Below, piece by piece: positions 8,534 through 16,470 of a DNA stretch of 37,813 nt. Numbering within the stretch: position 1 is the stretch's first letter; each line of letters begins with the position of its first letter. The stretch is taken from contig WSXV01000021.1 in NCBI GenBank assembly GCA_009773475.1, positions 1 through 37,813 of the forward strand, read 5' to 3'. The notes under the pieces are model-generated. The model saw only the letters and a program-made list of their open reading frames with translations, did no database searches and had not been told where the DNA came from. This DNA comes from Desulfobulbaceae bacterium. Its GTDB lineage: Bacteria; Desulfobacterota; Desulfobulbia; Desulfobulbales; Desulfocapsaceae. Both the position numbers and the translations under genes were made by a program.

Positions 8534-9163
8534 TTATTGGAGATAGGGGTTTGTACGTTTTTCCTCAGCAATGGTCGATCGACTGCCGCCATAGCCATGG
8601 CCAGGCCAGACGACGGTCTCTGGAGGCAGGATCATGAGCTTGGTGGCAATGGAGGCCATCAGTTCACTATGGGACCCGCCGGGAAAATCAGTGCGGCCCA
8701 CTCCCCCGACAAAGAGGGTGTCGCCGGTAAAAAGATCCGAAGCATTATATAAACAGATCCCGCCAGGAGTATGACCAGGGGTATGGATCACCCGTAACTT
8801 TTCATCACCGATGGTAATCACATCCCCATCCAGAACCTGGATATCAACCGGAGGCGATGCCTCCAGGCCAAGCATGGAAAAATATTTAATCACCTCAGGC
8901 CTGGCAAAAAAAACGGCATCTGCCTCATGCATGACAATCGGTGCGCCGCTTGCCTCCTTGAGTCGCCGATTCCCACAGACATGATCAGCATGGCCATGAG
9001 TGGCAATGATATACTCAATGCTCAAGCCGGCCTTCTTCACCTCGGAGAGAATCCGCTCTTCGTCACCGCCGGGATCAATCACCGCGCCCTTGCCGGTCTT
9101 GGTACAGCCGACAATATAACAGCAGACACCCATCGCACCAACGGTCAGTTGTTTGACAAACAT
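8534..9163 (-). CDS. Metallo-beta-lactamase-fold hydrolase (glyoxalase II-like)
   Basis: The product is about 209 residues with the metal-binding signature THGHADH (55-61), a second histidine in HTPGHTPG, the FTGDTLF aspartate strand and a final GHGYGGSRSTIAEEKRTNPYL. This pattern belongs to the short glyoxalase-II-like branch (YcbL type) that hydrolyses thioesters; the true substrate is unknown. The start is uncertain: ATG 9163 (MFVKQLTVG) has AGG nine bases upstream, while ATG 9169 and an upstream in-frame codon at 9199 are also possible. It lies between mrp and selB on the same strand. Confidence 0.88.
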   Translation of the reverse strand: MFVKQLTVGAMGVCCYIVGCTKTGKGAVIDPGGDEERILSEVKKAGLSIEYIIATHGHADHVCGNRRLKEASGAPIVMHEADAVFFARPEVIKYFSMLGLEASPPVDIQVLDGDVITIGDEKLRVIHTPGHTPGGICLYNASDLFTGDTLFVGGVGRTDFPGGSHSELMASIATKLMILPPETVVWPGHGYGGSRSTIAEEKRTNPYLQ

Positions 9164-9202
9164 AGGCATACCTATTGACAATATTTTTGTTTTACACAAC
9201 GA

Positions 9203-9256
9203 CAGCGATCTTATCCGAGGCCCATTTTAGCGCATGGGCTCCAGATAAGATCGCTG
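9203..9256. repeat. Long compound hairpin between mrp and the hydrolase gene
   Basis: CAGCGATCTTATC (9203-9215) pairs perfectly over 13 bases with GATAAGATCGCTG (9244-9256). Inside, GCCCAT (9220-9225) pairs with ATGGGC (9234-9239). It lies downstream of mrp but has no clean T-tract on the minus strand, so it may stabilise or process the transcript, or be a palindromic repeat, rather than act as a classical terminator. Confidence 0.7.
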
Positions 9257-9307
9257 TTAGACACAAAAAGCTCCGCCTGGTTGCAAGACGAAATCAGCAA
9301 CCGTAAA

Positions 9308-10276
9308 TCAGCAGTTGCATTTAGAGGTATTGCATCCACCACTGCCGCATCCGCAGCTACCGGCGGGGGCAATATTGATCGGAGACTTCACGGCGCTGAT
9401 GGGTGGCAAACGGACTTCCACAGCGGTCACCACCTCGGCAAAGGCCTTGGCGGCAGGACTGTCCACGTCGGAAGAGAGATACGGGGCGCCATCATCACCG
9501 GCAATAACCACCTTGGGATCCATGGGGATTTTCCCTAAAAATGGCAGATCCAGTTCACGGGCCAGATCTTCTCCGCCACCGGTTTTGAAGATATCAACGG
9601 TCTGATTGCAATGCGGGCAGACAAACCCGGACATATTCTCAATCACCCCAACGATATCCATCTCCACGGTCTTGCAGAAGTTAATGGATTTACGAACATC
9701 GGCCAGCGCAACCTTCTGCGGGGTGGTTACCACAATCGCCTTGACATTGGGAATGGTCTGGGCCACGGACAGCGGCTCATCACCGGTTCCTGGAGGAGCA
9801 TCAATAATCAAATAATCAAGCTCGCCCCAATCCATGTCCGCAACGAACTGGCGAATCGCCTGAATCTTCAAAGGGCCGCGCCAGATAATGGCCTCGTCAC
9901 GATCCTTCATCATATATTCCAATGACACAACCTTAAGATTATCGTTGTATTTGAGTGGCGGTACCAGAGCGTCCGGGGTTGCGGGGGGAACAAGGTCTCC
10001 CTTGAGATCCAGCATCCTGATTACATCCGGACCATGCAGATCCACATCCATCAGTCCCACCTGATGTCCTTTCTTGGCAAGTCCGAGGGCCAGATTAACA
10101 GAAACGGTGGATTTCCCCACCCCGCCCTTACCGCTCATAACCAGGATCTTGTGTTTAATCTTTCCCAAGGAACGGGTAATGGCGTTATCCTGTTGGGCCA
10201 TCCGGGCCTGTTGTGACTCCTGACTATTACAACTACTGCTTGAGCAGGAACTGCTCGTTCCACATGAACTCGACAT
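9308..10276 (-). CDS. mrp: Mrp/ApbC-type Fe-S cluster carrier ATPase with cysteine-rich ends
   Basis: This deviant-Walker P-loop ATPase has GKGGVGKST (49-57), DVDLHGPD, IIDAPPGTGDE and the dimer-bridging CPHC motif (C220, C223) that holds a transferable Fe-S cluster in Mrp/Nbp35 proteins. Unusual are the two ends. The N terminus is a Ser/Cys-rich stretch with C5, C11 and C16, reminiscent in position of the Nbp35 ferredoxin-like site though with different spacing. The C terminus ends in a Gly/Cys tail with C308, C310, C315, C320 and C322. The start at 10276 follows a good GGAGG. It is the first of a minus-strand run with the hydrolase and selB. A role in Fe-S enzyme maturation is likely. Confidence 0.92.
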   Translation of the reverse strand: MSSSCGTSSSCSSSSCNSQESQQARMAQQDNAITRSLGKIKHKILVMSGKGGVGKSTVSVNLALGLAKKGHQVGLMDVDLHGPDVIRMLDLKGDLVPPATPDALVPPLKYNDNLKVVSLEYMMKDRDEAIIWRGPLKIQAIRQFVADMDWGELDYLIIDAPPGTGDEPLSVAQTIPNVKAIVVTTPQKVALADVRKSINFCKTVEMDIVGVIENMSGFVCPHCNQTVDIFKTGGGEDLARELDLPFLGKIPMDPKVVIAGDDGAPYLSSDVDSPAAKAFAEVVTAVEVRLPPISAVKSPINIAPAGSCGCGSGGCNTSKCNC

Positions 10277-10627
10277 ACGACTACCTCCTGAAATATGAAA
10301 TATTAGACCAACGATTATTTAGTACAAACAATGATTTTTCACGATCGGTCATGCGCCAACAGATAAAGCTAACCAGCAGCTCATCCCGATCCATGGTGAC
10401 AACTTGCCGACACATTAATCCTGATATCGGTAAATGCAAATAAAATCCTGAAAGCCCATTGAGGGCCTCCCTAAAAACGCTGTTTTTGTTGCTTTCTTGT
10501 CCTTCTAACCGTAATATATTTTTCTCAATCCTAACCCCGATGAACGGGATAATCTGTAAGTCACTAAATGCTCCATAAAAATAACCCCCTTTCAACAAGG
10601 ACAGCAAAATCGTCTTAAAGGAATCCC
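10277..10627. other. Divergent intergenic region between mrp and ftsY
   Basis: This 351-base spacer separates two divergent genes and must carry both promoters, but I see no clear -35/-10 pair. A frame of 108 codons reads leftward through it and ends inside the mrp ribosome site; it has no recognisable domain and overlaps a dispersed repeat, so I do not call it a gene. The only clear structure is the repeat copy at 10521-10570. Confidence 0.5.
10521..10570 (+). repeat. Dispersed repeat, internally deleted copy
   Basis: The segment TTCTCAATCCTAACCCCGAT and its continuation GAACGGGATAATCTGTAAGTCAC match the element at 16374-16470. The match breaks exactly where that copy has its left hairpin arm and loop: after GAACGGGA this copy goes straight into TAATCTGTAAG. 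The small stem CCCGATGAACGGG is kept. Confidence 0.7.
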
Positions 10628-11800
10628 ATGCTCGGCTGGTTCAAAAAAAAATTCGGCAAGAAACAAGAAGAACTTCCAACTCCCTCTGAAGAACAACTGG
10701 ACCTTCCAGAACCTGCATCCCCGGAGCCTCCGCTTACCACCGACCTTTTTTCTGAACCTCCTCTCCCAGACCTTGAAACAACAGCAATTCCAGAGCCAGC
10801 TGTGGAAACAGCTCCCCTGCAGCCCCTCGTAGTGCCGGATAGAGTGGAACCTCTGCCAAAAAAAACCAGCTCCCTGTTTCAACGGCTCTCTGAGCAGCTG
10901 AGCAAGACCAAAGAGGCCTTTGTTTATCGCATTGACACCCTCTTTCTGGGCAAGAAAGAGATTGACCTGGAACTCCTTGATAATCTCGAAGAGATCCTGA
11001 TCACCGCTGATCTTGGCGTGAGCACCACCGAAGAACTCCTGGACGAGGCCCGGCGCAAGCTTAAACGAAAAGAACTCGCTGATCCGCAGACCCTTAAAAA
11101 AGTGCTCAAAGAAAAAATCCGCGCCTTTATCATGGAAACCGACCGGCCCGCTGAACTGGTCATGCCCGAGAAGGGCCCTTTTGTGATCATGGTGGTCGGA
11201 GTGAATGGGGTCGGCAAGACCACCACCATCGGCAAGATTGCCCATAAATTCACCAAGGCCGGACAATCGGTGCTACTGGTGGCAGCCGACACCTTCCGGG
11301 CGGCTGCCGTTGCCCAACTCAAGATCTGGGGAGAACGCAATAATGTCCGGGTTGTCTCCCAAAACGAAGGGGCAGATCCCTCGTCGGTGGTCTTTGACGC
11401 CATGGATATCGCCATCGCTAAAGACTATGATGTGGTCATTGTCGATACCGCCGGACGGCTGCATACCCAAGTCAATCTCATGGAAGAGCTGAAGAAAATC
11501 AAAAGGGTCATTGCCAAGAAGATCCCAGCTGCCCCCCATGAGGTGATGCTGATCCTTGATGCCACCACCGGCCAGAATGCCATCTCCCAAGCCAAGCTCT
11601 TTAACGCCACCGTGGACATCACCGGCCTGACTCTGACCAAACTGGACGGCACCGCCAAGGGCGGGATTGTGGTCAATATCTGCCGGGAGCTCAGGATCCC
11701 CATCCGTTTTATCGGGATCGGCGAACAGCTTGAAGACCTCCGCGACTTTGATCCGGGCGAGTTTGTCGAGGCACTTTTCCAGGAAAAAGGCAAACCATAA
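10628..11800 (+). CDS. ftsY: Signal recognition particle receptor FtsY
   Basis: FtsY is the membrane-associated GTPase that receives ribosome-nascent-chain complexes from SRP. The N terminus (about residues 1-80) is the variable acidic, proline-rich A domain, starting with an amphipathic basic stretch [12 protein letters not shown] that may touch the membrane. The NG domain follows, with GVNGVGKTT (191-199), the insertion-box strand [22 protein letters not shown] and [10 protein letters not shown]. The 390 residues are normal. The start is ATG 10628, preceded by AAAGGAA. ftsY is first in a plus-strand run with the DnaJ/TerB gene, 59 bases downstream. Confidence 0.96.
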   Translation: MLGWFKKKFGKKQEELPTPSEEQLDLPEPASPEPPLTTDLFSEPPLPDLETTAIPEPAVETAPLQPLVVPDRVEPLPKKTSSLFQRLSEQLSKTKEAFVYRIDTLFLGKKEIDLELLDNLEEILITADLGVSTTEELLDEARRKLKRKELADPQTLKKVLKEKIRAFIMETDRPAELVMPEKGPFVIMVVGVNGVGKTTTIGKIAHKFTKAGQSVLLVAADTFRAAAVAQLKIWGERNNVRVVSQNEGADPSSVVFDAMDIAIAKDYDVVIVDTAGRLHTQVNLMEELKKIKRVIAKKIPAAPHEVMLILDATTGQNAISQAKLFNATVDITGLTLTKLDGTAKGGIVVNICRELRIPIRFIGIGEQLEDLRDFDPGEFVEALFQEKGKP

Positions 11801-11859
11801 TCATATGTTCCTCCCACACTTTGTAATCATTTCACCGTTCACTAGAGACTAACATCCCC

Positions 11860-12705
11860 ATGCCCCCCTATCAACGACACAACCAGCCCGGCTGCGGCGG
11901 CTGCCTGCTCATTCTAATGCTCATCGTCCTGCTCACCGGCGGCGCTCCGGCACTGCTTAATTTTGTCGGCGCCCTGGTCTTTTCCGGAATGGCTGGCGTC
12001 CTCATCTTTATTGCCATCTTTTGGGGTTTTACTTACTGGATCCAGAAAAAGGTCTCGACCTACGAGGCCTCCCAAAGCGAAAGCCACAATCGTTTCGTCT
12101 GGCTGCTGATCCAGGTCCTCATTAATATCGCCAAGATCGACGGCCAGATCACCAAAGAAGAGATATCCACCATCCACCGTTTCTTCCAGTATAACCTCCG
12201 CTATTCCCAGGCTCAGATGTTCTGGGTCAAGGATCTGATCAAGGAGGCTGCGGCCGCCACCCAACCCCTGGAATCGCTCCTCCAGGAGTTCCGCGACACC
12301 TTCGCCTACGAGCCCCGCCTTATCCTGCTGGAGCTGGTCTATCAGATCCTCTACACCAAGAGCGCGGTCTCGGAGGCCGAACTGGTCGTGGCCCGCAACA
12401 TCGCCGCCTACCTGCAGATTTCGGCCATTGACCAGCGAACCATTGAGGCCAAATACATGTACCACCGGCAGCAACAGCAGCGGCCCGGCGCCACTCCCAG
12501 AGATTCCGCCGCTCAGTATTATGCAGTGCTGGGCCTGGAGCCGGGAGCACCGATGGAGGCAATCAAGAAGGCCTATCGGGCTCTGAGCATGAAGTATCAT
12601 CCCGATAAGGTGGTGCATTTAGGCGAAGAGTTCCGCCGCGTTGCCGAAGAAAAGATGAAAGAGATCAATGTTGCCTATGAGTATTTCAAGAAACGGGAAC
12701 AGTAA
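11860..12705 (+). CDS. DjlA-like membrane-anchored J-domain protein with TerB-like domain
   Basis: The 281-residue protein has two hydrophobic segments near the N terminus (about 16-36 and 38-60), a TerB/DjlA-like helical domain (about 75-200) and a C-terminal J domain with the HPD tripeptide (247-249) needed to stimulate DnaK. This is the layout of DjlA, a membrane co-chaperone, though here the N-terminal region carries two membrane spans rather than one. A QQQQ-rich linker joins the TerB and J domains. It follows ftsY closely, which fits a role at the membrane, but the client is unknown. Confidence 0.85.
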   Translation: MPPYQRHNQPGCGGCLLILMLIVLLTGGAPALLNFVGALVFSGMAGVLIFIAIFWGFTYWIQKKVSTYEASQSESHNRFVWLLIQVLINIAKIDGQITKEEISTIHRFFQYNLRYSQAQMFWVKDLIKEAAAATQPLESLLQEFRDTFAYEPRLILLELVYQILYTKSAVSEAELVVARNIAAYLQISAIDQRTIEAKYMYHRQQQQRPGATPRDSAAQYYAVLGLEPGAPMEAIKKAYRALSMKYHPDKVVHLGEEFRRVAEEKMKEINVAYEYFKKREQ

Positions 12706-12736
12706 TTTGAACCATATCCAATGAAAAAGGAGAATT

Positions 12737-13921
12737 ATGTCTATTTCCGATAAGATGCGGGCATTTGCCGAGAAGTCTTCCTGGATCCGCAAGATGTTTG
12801 AGGAGGGCGCGAAAATGAAGGCCCAGTTCGGGGCCGAGAATGTCTTTGACTTCAGCCTTGGCAACCCCGACGTGCCCCCGCCGCCGGAATTTACCACTGT
12901 GCTTATAGAACTGGCCGCGGACGAAACCCCCGGCACCCATGCCTATATGCCCAATGGCGGCTACCCATGGGTGCGCGACATCCTGGCCTCCAAACTCTCC
13001 ACCGAGCAAGGGGTCACCATCCAGGGCAACGATCTGCTGATGACCTGCGGAGCCGCCGGCGCCATCAATATCGTCATGAAATCCCTGCTCAACCCCGGCG
13101 ATGAAGTGCTCCTCCTGGCCCCCTATTTTGTCGAGTACAACTTCTACGTGGACAATCATGGTGGAGTCAGTAAGGTCGTTGCAACCGATCAGGAATTCAA
13201 CCTTGATCTAGGCGCCATCGAGGCGGCCATCACCAGCACAACCAAGGCCGTGCTCATCAATTCACCCAACAACCCCACCGGTCAGGTCTATTCGCAGGAA
13301 GATCTGAATAAACTTGGGAAATTGCTCGACGAGGCTGGTAAACGGCTGGGCACCACCATCTACCTTATTGCCGACGAGCCCTACCGCAATATTGTCTTTG
13401 ACAACCATCAGGTGGGCAGCGCCTTCCTGGCCACAAAGAACAGCATCGTGCTTTCGTCCTATTCCAAAGCACTTTCCCTGCCGGGGGAGCGCATCGGCTA
13501 TGTGGCCGTCCATCCCGAGATCACGGACAAGACAGCTCTTTTGGGTGCACTCACCCTGGCCAACCGGATTCTCGGCTTTGTCAACGCCCCGGCCCTTATG
13601 CAGCGAGTGGTGGCCAGGCTTCAGGAGGCGAGCGTTGACAACTCCATCTACAGCCGCCGGCGTGACCTTTTTTGCTCCATCCTCAAGGATGCGGGCTATG
13701 AGTTTATGGCCCCCAAAGGCGCCTTCTATATCTTCCCCAAGTCCCCCATAGCCGATGACGTGGCCTTCTGTGCCATTCTCCAGGAACACAAAATTTTGGC
13801 AGTTCCCGGCTGCGGGTTCGGCGCACCGGGCTACTTTCGCCTCGCCTTCTGCATCTCCGACGACGTCATCGGCCGCTCCGCCGAGGCCTTCCAGAAGGCC
13901 ATCGCCCAGGCCAGGGGATAA
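12737..13921 (+). CDS. Class I/II pyridoxal-phosphate aminotransferase
   Basis: This fold-type I aminotransferase has 394 residues. Visible are LGNPDVPPP, NAP-type substrate loop SPNNPTG (176-182), ADEPY (212-216) and the Schiff-base lysine in SYSKALSLPGERIGY (K244). It resembles the aspartate/aromatic aminotransferase group, but the sequence alone does not identify the amino donor or acceptor. A good AAAGGAG precedes ATG 12737. The gene lies 31 bases after the J-domain gene on the same strand and ends the run. The close spacing may reflect co-transcription only. Confidence 0.9.
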   Translation: MSISDKMRAFAEKSSWIRKMFEEGAKMKAQFGAENVFDFSLGNPDVPPPPEFTTVLIELAADETPGTHAYMPNGGYPWVRDILASKLSTEQGVTIQGNDLLMTCGAAGAINIVMKSLLNPGDEVLLLAPYFVEYNFYVDNHGGVSKVVATDQEFNLDLGAIEAAITSTTKAVLINSPNNPTGQVYSQEDLNKLGKLLDEAGKRLGTTIYLIADEPYRNIVFDNHQVGSAFLATKNSIVLSSYSKALSLPGERIGYVAVHPEITDKTALLGALTLANRILGFVNAPALMQRVVARLQEASVDNSIYSRRRDLFCSILKDAGYEFMAPKGAFYIFPKSPIADDVAFCAILQEHKILAVPGCGFGAPGYFRLAFCISDDVIGRSAEAFQKAIAQARG

Positions 13922-14255
13922 CTATCGGCAAAGAACGGGAAACAATTATTATCCTGCATCATAAAAAGGGACTGTGTCCCATAAATTTCCTGAATATGTC
14001 ACCCTTTTCAATACTGTCAAGCGAATGGTCCGAGATGTTGGAGTATCCGTTTATGTGTGCGTTTAACGGTTCGTATTCAAGAAGAGCCGGAAATGCCAGC
14101 CGATTAATATCATTGAAAACCAAGCTTAAAGTAGGACTTAACAGCTTGCAATCCCGGCCCCATATCTGCACTTATCTGCACGCAATAGGCCCGTCTTTCT
14201 AAGCAAAAGCAGCCCTTCTTACACCGTAAATCATGCCTAGGGGAGATTTTCACAA
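13922..14255. other. Intergenic region at the left border of the KAP gene
   Basis: No gene is supported in these 334 bases. A short stem GGGAC-TGT-GTCCC at 13969-13981, preceded by AAAAA, could be a weak terminator of the aminotransferase gene or the end of a decayed insertion element. Frames of 68-70 codons on both strands show no known domain. Base composition turns AT-rich toward the KAP gene. Confidence 0.4.
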
Positions 14256-15659
14256 ATGGAGTTTAAGGCCAGAAAAATAACTATTGACCCATCCGATCCC
14301 TATAGAGATGATACACTTTCAAGAAAAGAAAATATTGACAATATGTCATTGCTTTTAAGAAATATTTCCACGCCTATTGTGTTATCAGTAAACGCTCCAT
14401 GGGGTCAGGGAAAGACGACCTTCTTAGAAATGTTGCATGCAGATTTAATGAATAATCACTGCAACTCCATTTATTTCAGTGCATGGGAAACAGATTTCGC
14501 AAGTGATCCGTTGTTGGCATTCCTAGGGGAAATGAGCCAGGGCCTAAACACTCTAATCAATGGAGATGATAAGAAAAATGAAGCTTGGGAAAAAGCTAAA
14601 AAAGCTGGGGTACATATTCTCAAGAAAGGGATACCTGCCTTAATTAAAATTGGAACTGCTGGGATAATTGATGTTGACAAAAGTCTCGAAGATGAAGCTT
14701 CAAAGCTCATGGAAGGTATCTCCAAAGATATAATAACTGAGTATTCGAGGAATAAAGATGAAATTATTCGGTTTAAGGATAGCATTGCCAAACTTCTGTG
14801 TAATGAAGATGGCACAAAAACAAAATTATTCATCATTATTGACGAACTTGATCGTTGCAGACCTACATATGCCATTGAATTTTTAGAAAGAATTAAACAC
14901 CTATTGGACATAGAAGGCTTGGTGTTTGTATTAGCATTAGACAAACAGCAGTTATCACATAGTGTCAAAGGTATTTACGGTGCCGATTTTGATGCTTTAG
15001 GCTATTTGAGACGATTTATTGATATTGAATACAGTCTACCAGAATGTGACATTGGTAAATTTATCGACCAATTATATCAAACGTTTGGATTTGATGATTT
15101 TTTTGAGCGGAGAACAAAGTATCCTGCATTACGATACGAAGTAGAACATCTGAAAAATGTGTTCAAAATGTTTGCTTCAGCATTAAAATTATCTTTGCGC
15201 GAGATGGAACAAATTTTTTCAAAAATGAATTTAGTTATTCATTCAACAAATGAAACCAGCTATTTATATCCAGCGTTATTAGCCTACTTGCTCGTAGTAA
15301 AAGAATCTAATCGTACGATTTACTTGGACTATGTACGCAAAGAAAGCACGCCGGAGAAAATCATTGAATATCTATACGAACTAATTCCAAGGAGTACACG
15401 CAATGAATCATTTGAATGTGCTCTCATTGAGGGTTTTTTAATCGCAGCAAAAAACAGTGCGTATAATAGCACGCTCGGCTTGGCACTTGACAAACACAAT
15501 GAATGCTTAGCCGATGAACAAAGTGATGACAAGCAAAGACAATATTCCCATAGAATTATAGAAATCGTTAAAAAGCCTACTGAATCTTTTGGCTATGGAG
15601 TGAATTTAAGTAACCTTGTATCTCGAATAGAAATGTCCGAAAGTTTCAAATTTGCTTAA
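14256..15659 (+). CDS. KAP-family P-loop NTPase
   Basis: The 467-residue protein shows the KAP NTPase signature. It has a Walker A APWGQGKT (47-54), a Walker B with acidic extension IIIDELDRCRP (193-203) and the family strand LRRFIDIEYSLPE (251-263). Many KAP proteins have membrane helices inserted between the Walker motifs; here that insert holds only a weakly hydrophobic stretch (about 115-142), so the protein may be soluble or peripheral. The gene is visibly AT-rich against GC-rich neighbours, stands alone and is flanked by gene-free DNA, all signs of transfer. KAP NTPases include the phage-exclusion protein PifA, so a defence role is possible but unproven. The ribosome site GGGGAG is 11 bases before the ATG. 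Confidence 0.87.
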   Translation: MEFKARKITIDPSDPYRDDTLSRKENIDNMSLLLRNISTPIVLSVNAPWGQGKTTFLEMLHADLMNNHCNSIYFSAWETDFASDPLLAFLGEMSQGLNTLINGDDKKNEAWEKAKKAGVHILKKGIPALIKIGTAGIIDVDKSLEDEASKLMEGISKDIITEYSRNKDEIIRFKDSIAKLLCNEDGTKTKLFIIIDELDRCRPTYAIEFLERIKHLLDIEGLVFVLALDKQQLSHSVKGIYGADFDALGYLRRFIDIEYSLPECDIGKFIDQLYQTFGFDDFFERRTKYPALRYEVEHLKNVFKMFASALKLSLREMEQIFSKMNLVIHSTNETSYLYPALLAYLLVVKESNRTIYLDYVRKESTPEKIIEYLYELIPRSTRNESFECALIEGFLIAAKNSAYNSTLGLALDKHNECLADEQSDDKQRQYSHRIIEIVKKPTESFGYGVNLSNLVSRIEMSESFKFA

Positions 15660-15677
15660 AGTGAAAACCTACAGGAA

Positions 15678-15720
15678 GCAGTGTCAGGCTTGTGAAGTTG
15701 CACCGAGCAGCGTCAGGCTT
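15678..15720 (+). repeat. Short direct repeat after the KAP gene
   Basis: GCAGTGTCAGGCTT (15678-15691) recurs as GCAGCGTCAGGCTT (15707-15720), 13 of 14 bases identical, with a 29-base period. It lies 19 bases after the KAP stop codon. It could be a footprint of the insertion that brought the KAP gene in, or chance. The rest of the 209-base gap shows nothing else. Confidence 0.4.
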
Positions 15721-15868
15721 ACAAGACGATAATAAAAAGGCTCAGAGTTCTTTTAAATCTTTAGAAAAATAAGATGCGATTATTTCCTTTTACCCATCGG
15801 CTGAGGGACATTCGACAGAAAAACTTCATTCCAACCACCATGTCTGGTCAGGAAGGAGATCCAGAGAG

Positions 15869-16114
15869 TTATTTCTGAACCTCCTTCCAGTCAGTTACAA
15901 AATTACGAAGATACCAGTCCTCAACCTTTTTTCGGGCCCAGGGGGTTTTCCGCAGAAACACCAGACTGGACTTGATGCTTGGCTCACTGAGAAAACACTG
16001 AAGCTTAATCTTCCTGCCCATTTTCTCCCAGCCATACTTCTCCAGCAGCCGGACCAGGATCATCTCCAGAGTGACACCATGCAGAGGGTTATTTATTTGC
16101 TGGTCATCTTTCAT
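15869..16114 (-). CDS. VF530-family DNA-binding protein (DUF2132)
   Basis: This 81-residue protein has the highly conserved family core NNPLHGVTLEMILVRLLEKY, GW, a C-x2-P-S-x-KSSL segment (here CFLSEPSIKSSLVFLRKTPW) and ARKKVEDWYL. The VF530 family was defined structurally and annotated as DNA-binding; its cellular role remains unclear. It begins two bases after the stop of the small lysine-rich gene, so the pair is almost certainly co-translated. The length is the family norm. Confidence 0.88.
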   Translation of the reverse strand: MKDDQQINNPLHGVTLEMILVRLLEKYGWEKMGRKIKLQCFLSEPSIKSSLVFLRKTPWARKKVEDWYLRNFVTDWKEVQK

Positions 16115-16116
16115 GC

Positions 16117-16233
16117 TCAGGGCATCTGTCCTTTTTTGTCTTCTTTCTTGGCCTTTTTCTCCGCCTTCTTTTCTTTCATAGTCTTGGCTGGCTCTTTTTT
16201 CGTTTCTTTTCTCGTATTTTGTTCCTTGCTCAT
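16117..16233 (-). CDS. Small lysine-rich protein upstream of the VF530 gene
   Basis: A 38-residue frame starts at ATG 16233 with a strong GGAGG eight bases upstream. It encodes MSKEQNTRKETKKEPAKTMK and then a run of Lys, Glu and Ala ending in GQMP. About 40 percent of residues are lysine, so it should be disordered and bind nucleic acid or acidic partners. It ends two bases before the VF530 start. No family is recognised. The ribosome site and tight coupling argue for a real gene despite its size; a longer upstream start at 16317 has less support. Confidence 0.65.
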   Translation of the reverse strand: MSKEQNTRKETKKEPAKTMKEKKAEKKAKKEDKKGQMP

Positions 16234-16373
16234 GATCCTGCCTCCATTCAATGCGTGTTGAACTTCCCCGAAGACCCTTTGCCTCCGAAGCGACAACACA
16301 AAGGTATTAAATTTCACTGCACCATTCGATTTGCTGCTCTCAACTCCAACTTCTTCACTCGGTCTTCTTTCTT

Positions 16374-16470
16374 CTCAAAATAGACCTTAACCCCGATGAA
16401 CGGGACAAGTGCCTTTCGCAGATTATTTTCTTGCAAAGAAAACAAGAAAATAATCTGTAAGGCACTAATG
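16374..16470 (+). repeat. Dispersed repeat, full copy with long hairpin at the end of der
   Basis: The element contains the small stem CCCGATGAACGGG and then a long imperfect palindrome. AGTGCC plus TTTCGCAGATTATTTTCTTG (16408-16433) pairs with CAAGAAAATAATCTGTAAGG plus CACT (16443-16466) around a 9-base loop. The right arm ends within the der stop codon, so the hairpin forms right at the 3' end of der and may serve as a transcript end. A second copy, lacking the left arm and loop, is at 10521-10570. Confidence 0.75.

Noticed and set aside
10281..10607. 108-codon frame upstream of mrp
   Set aside because: No domain, ends inside the mrp ribosome site, and overlaps a dispersed repeat; better explained as intergenic DNA.
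13959..14202. Possible insertion-sequence remnant before the KAP gene
   Set aside because: Only a short stem and anonymous frames are visible; no transposase motif or paired terminal repeats could be found.
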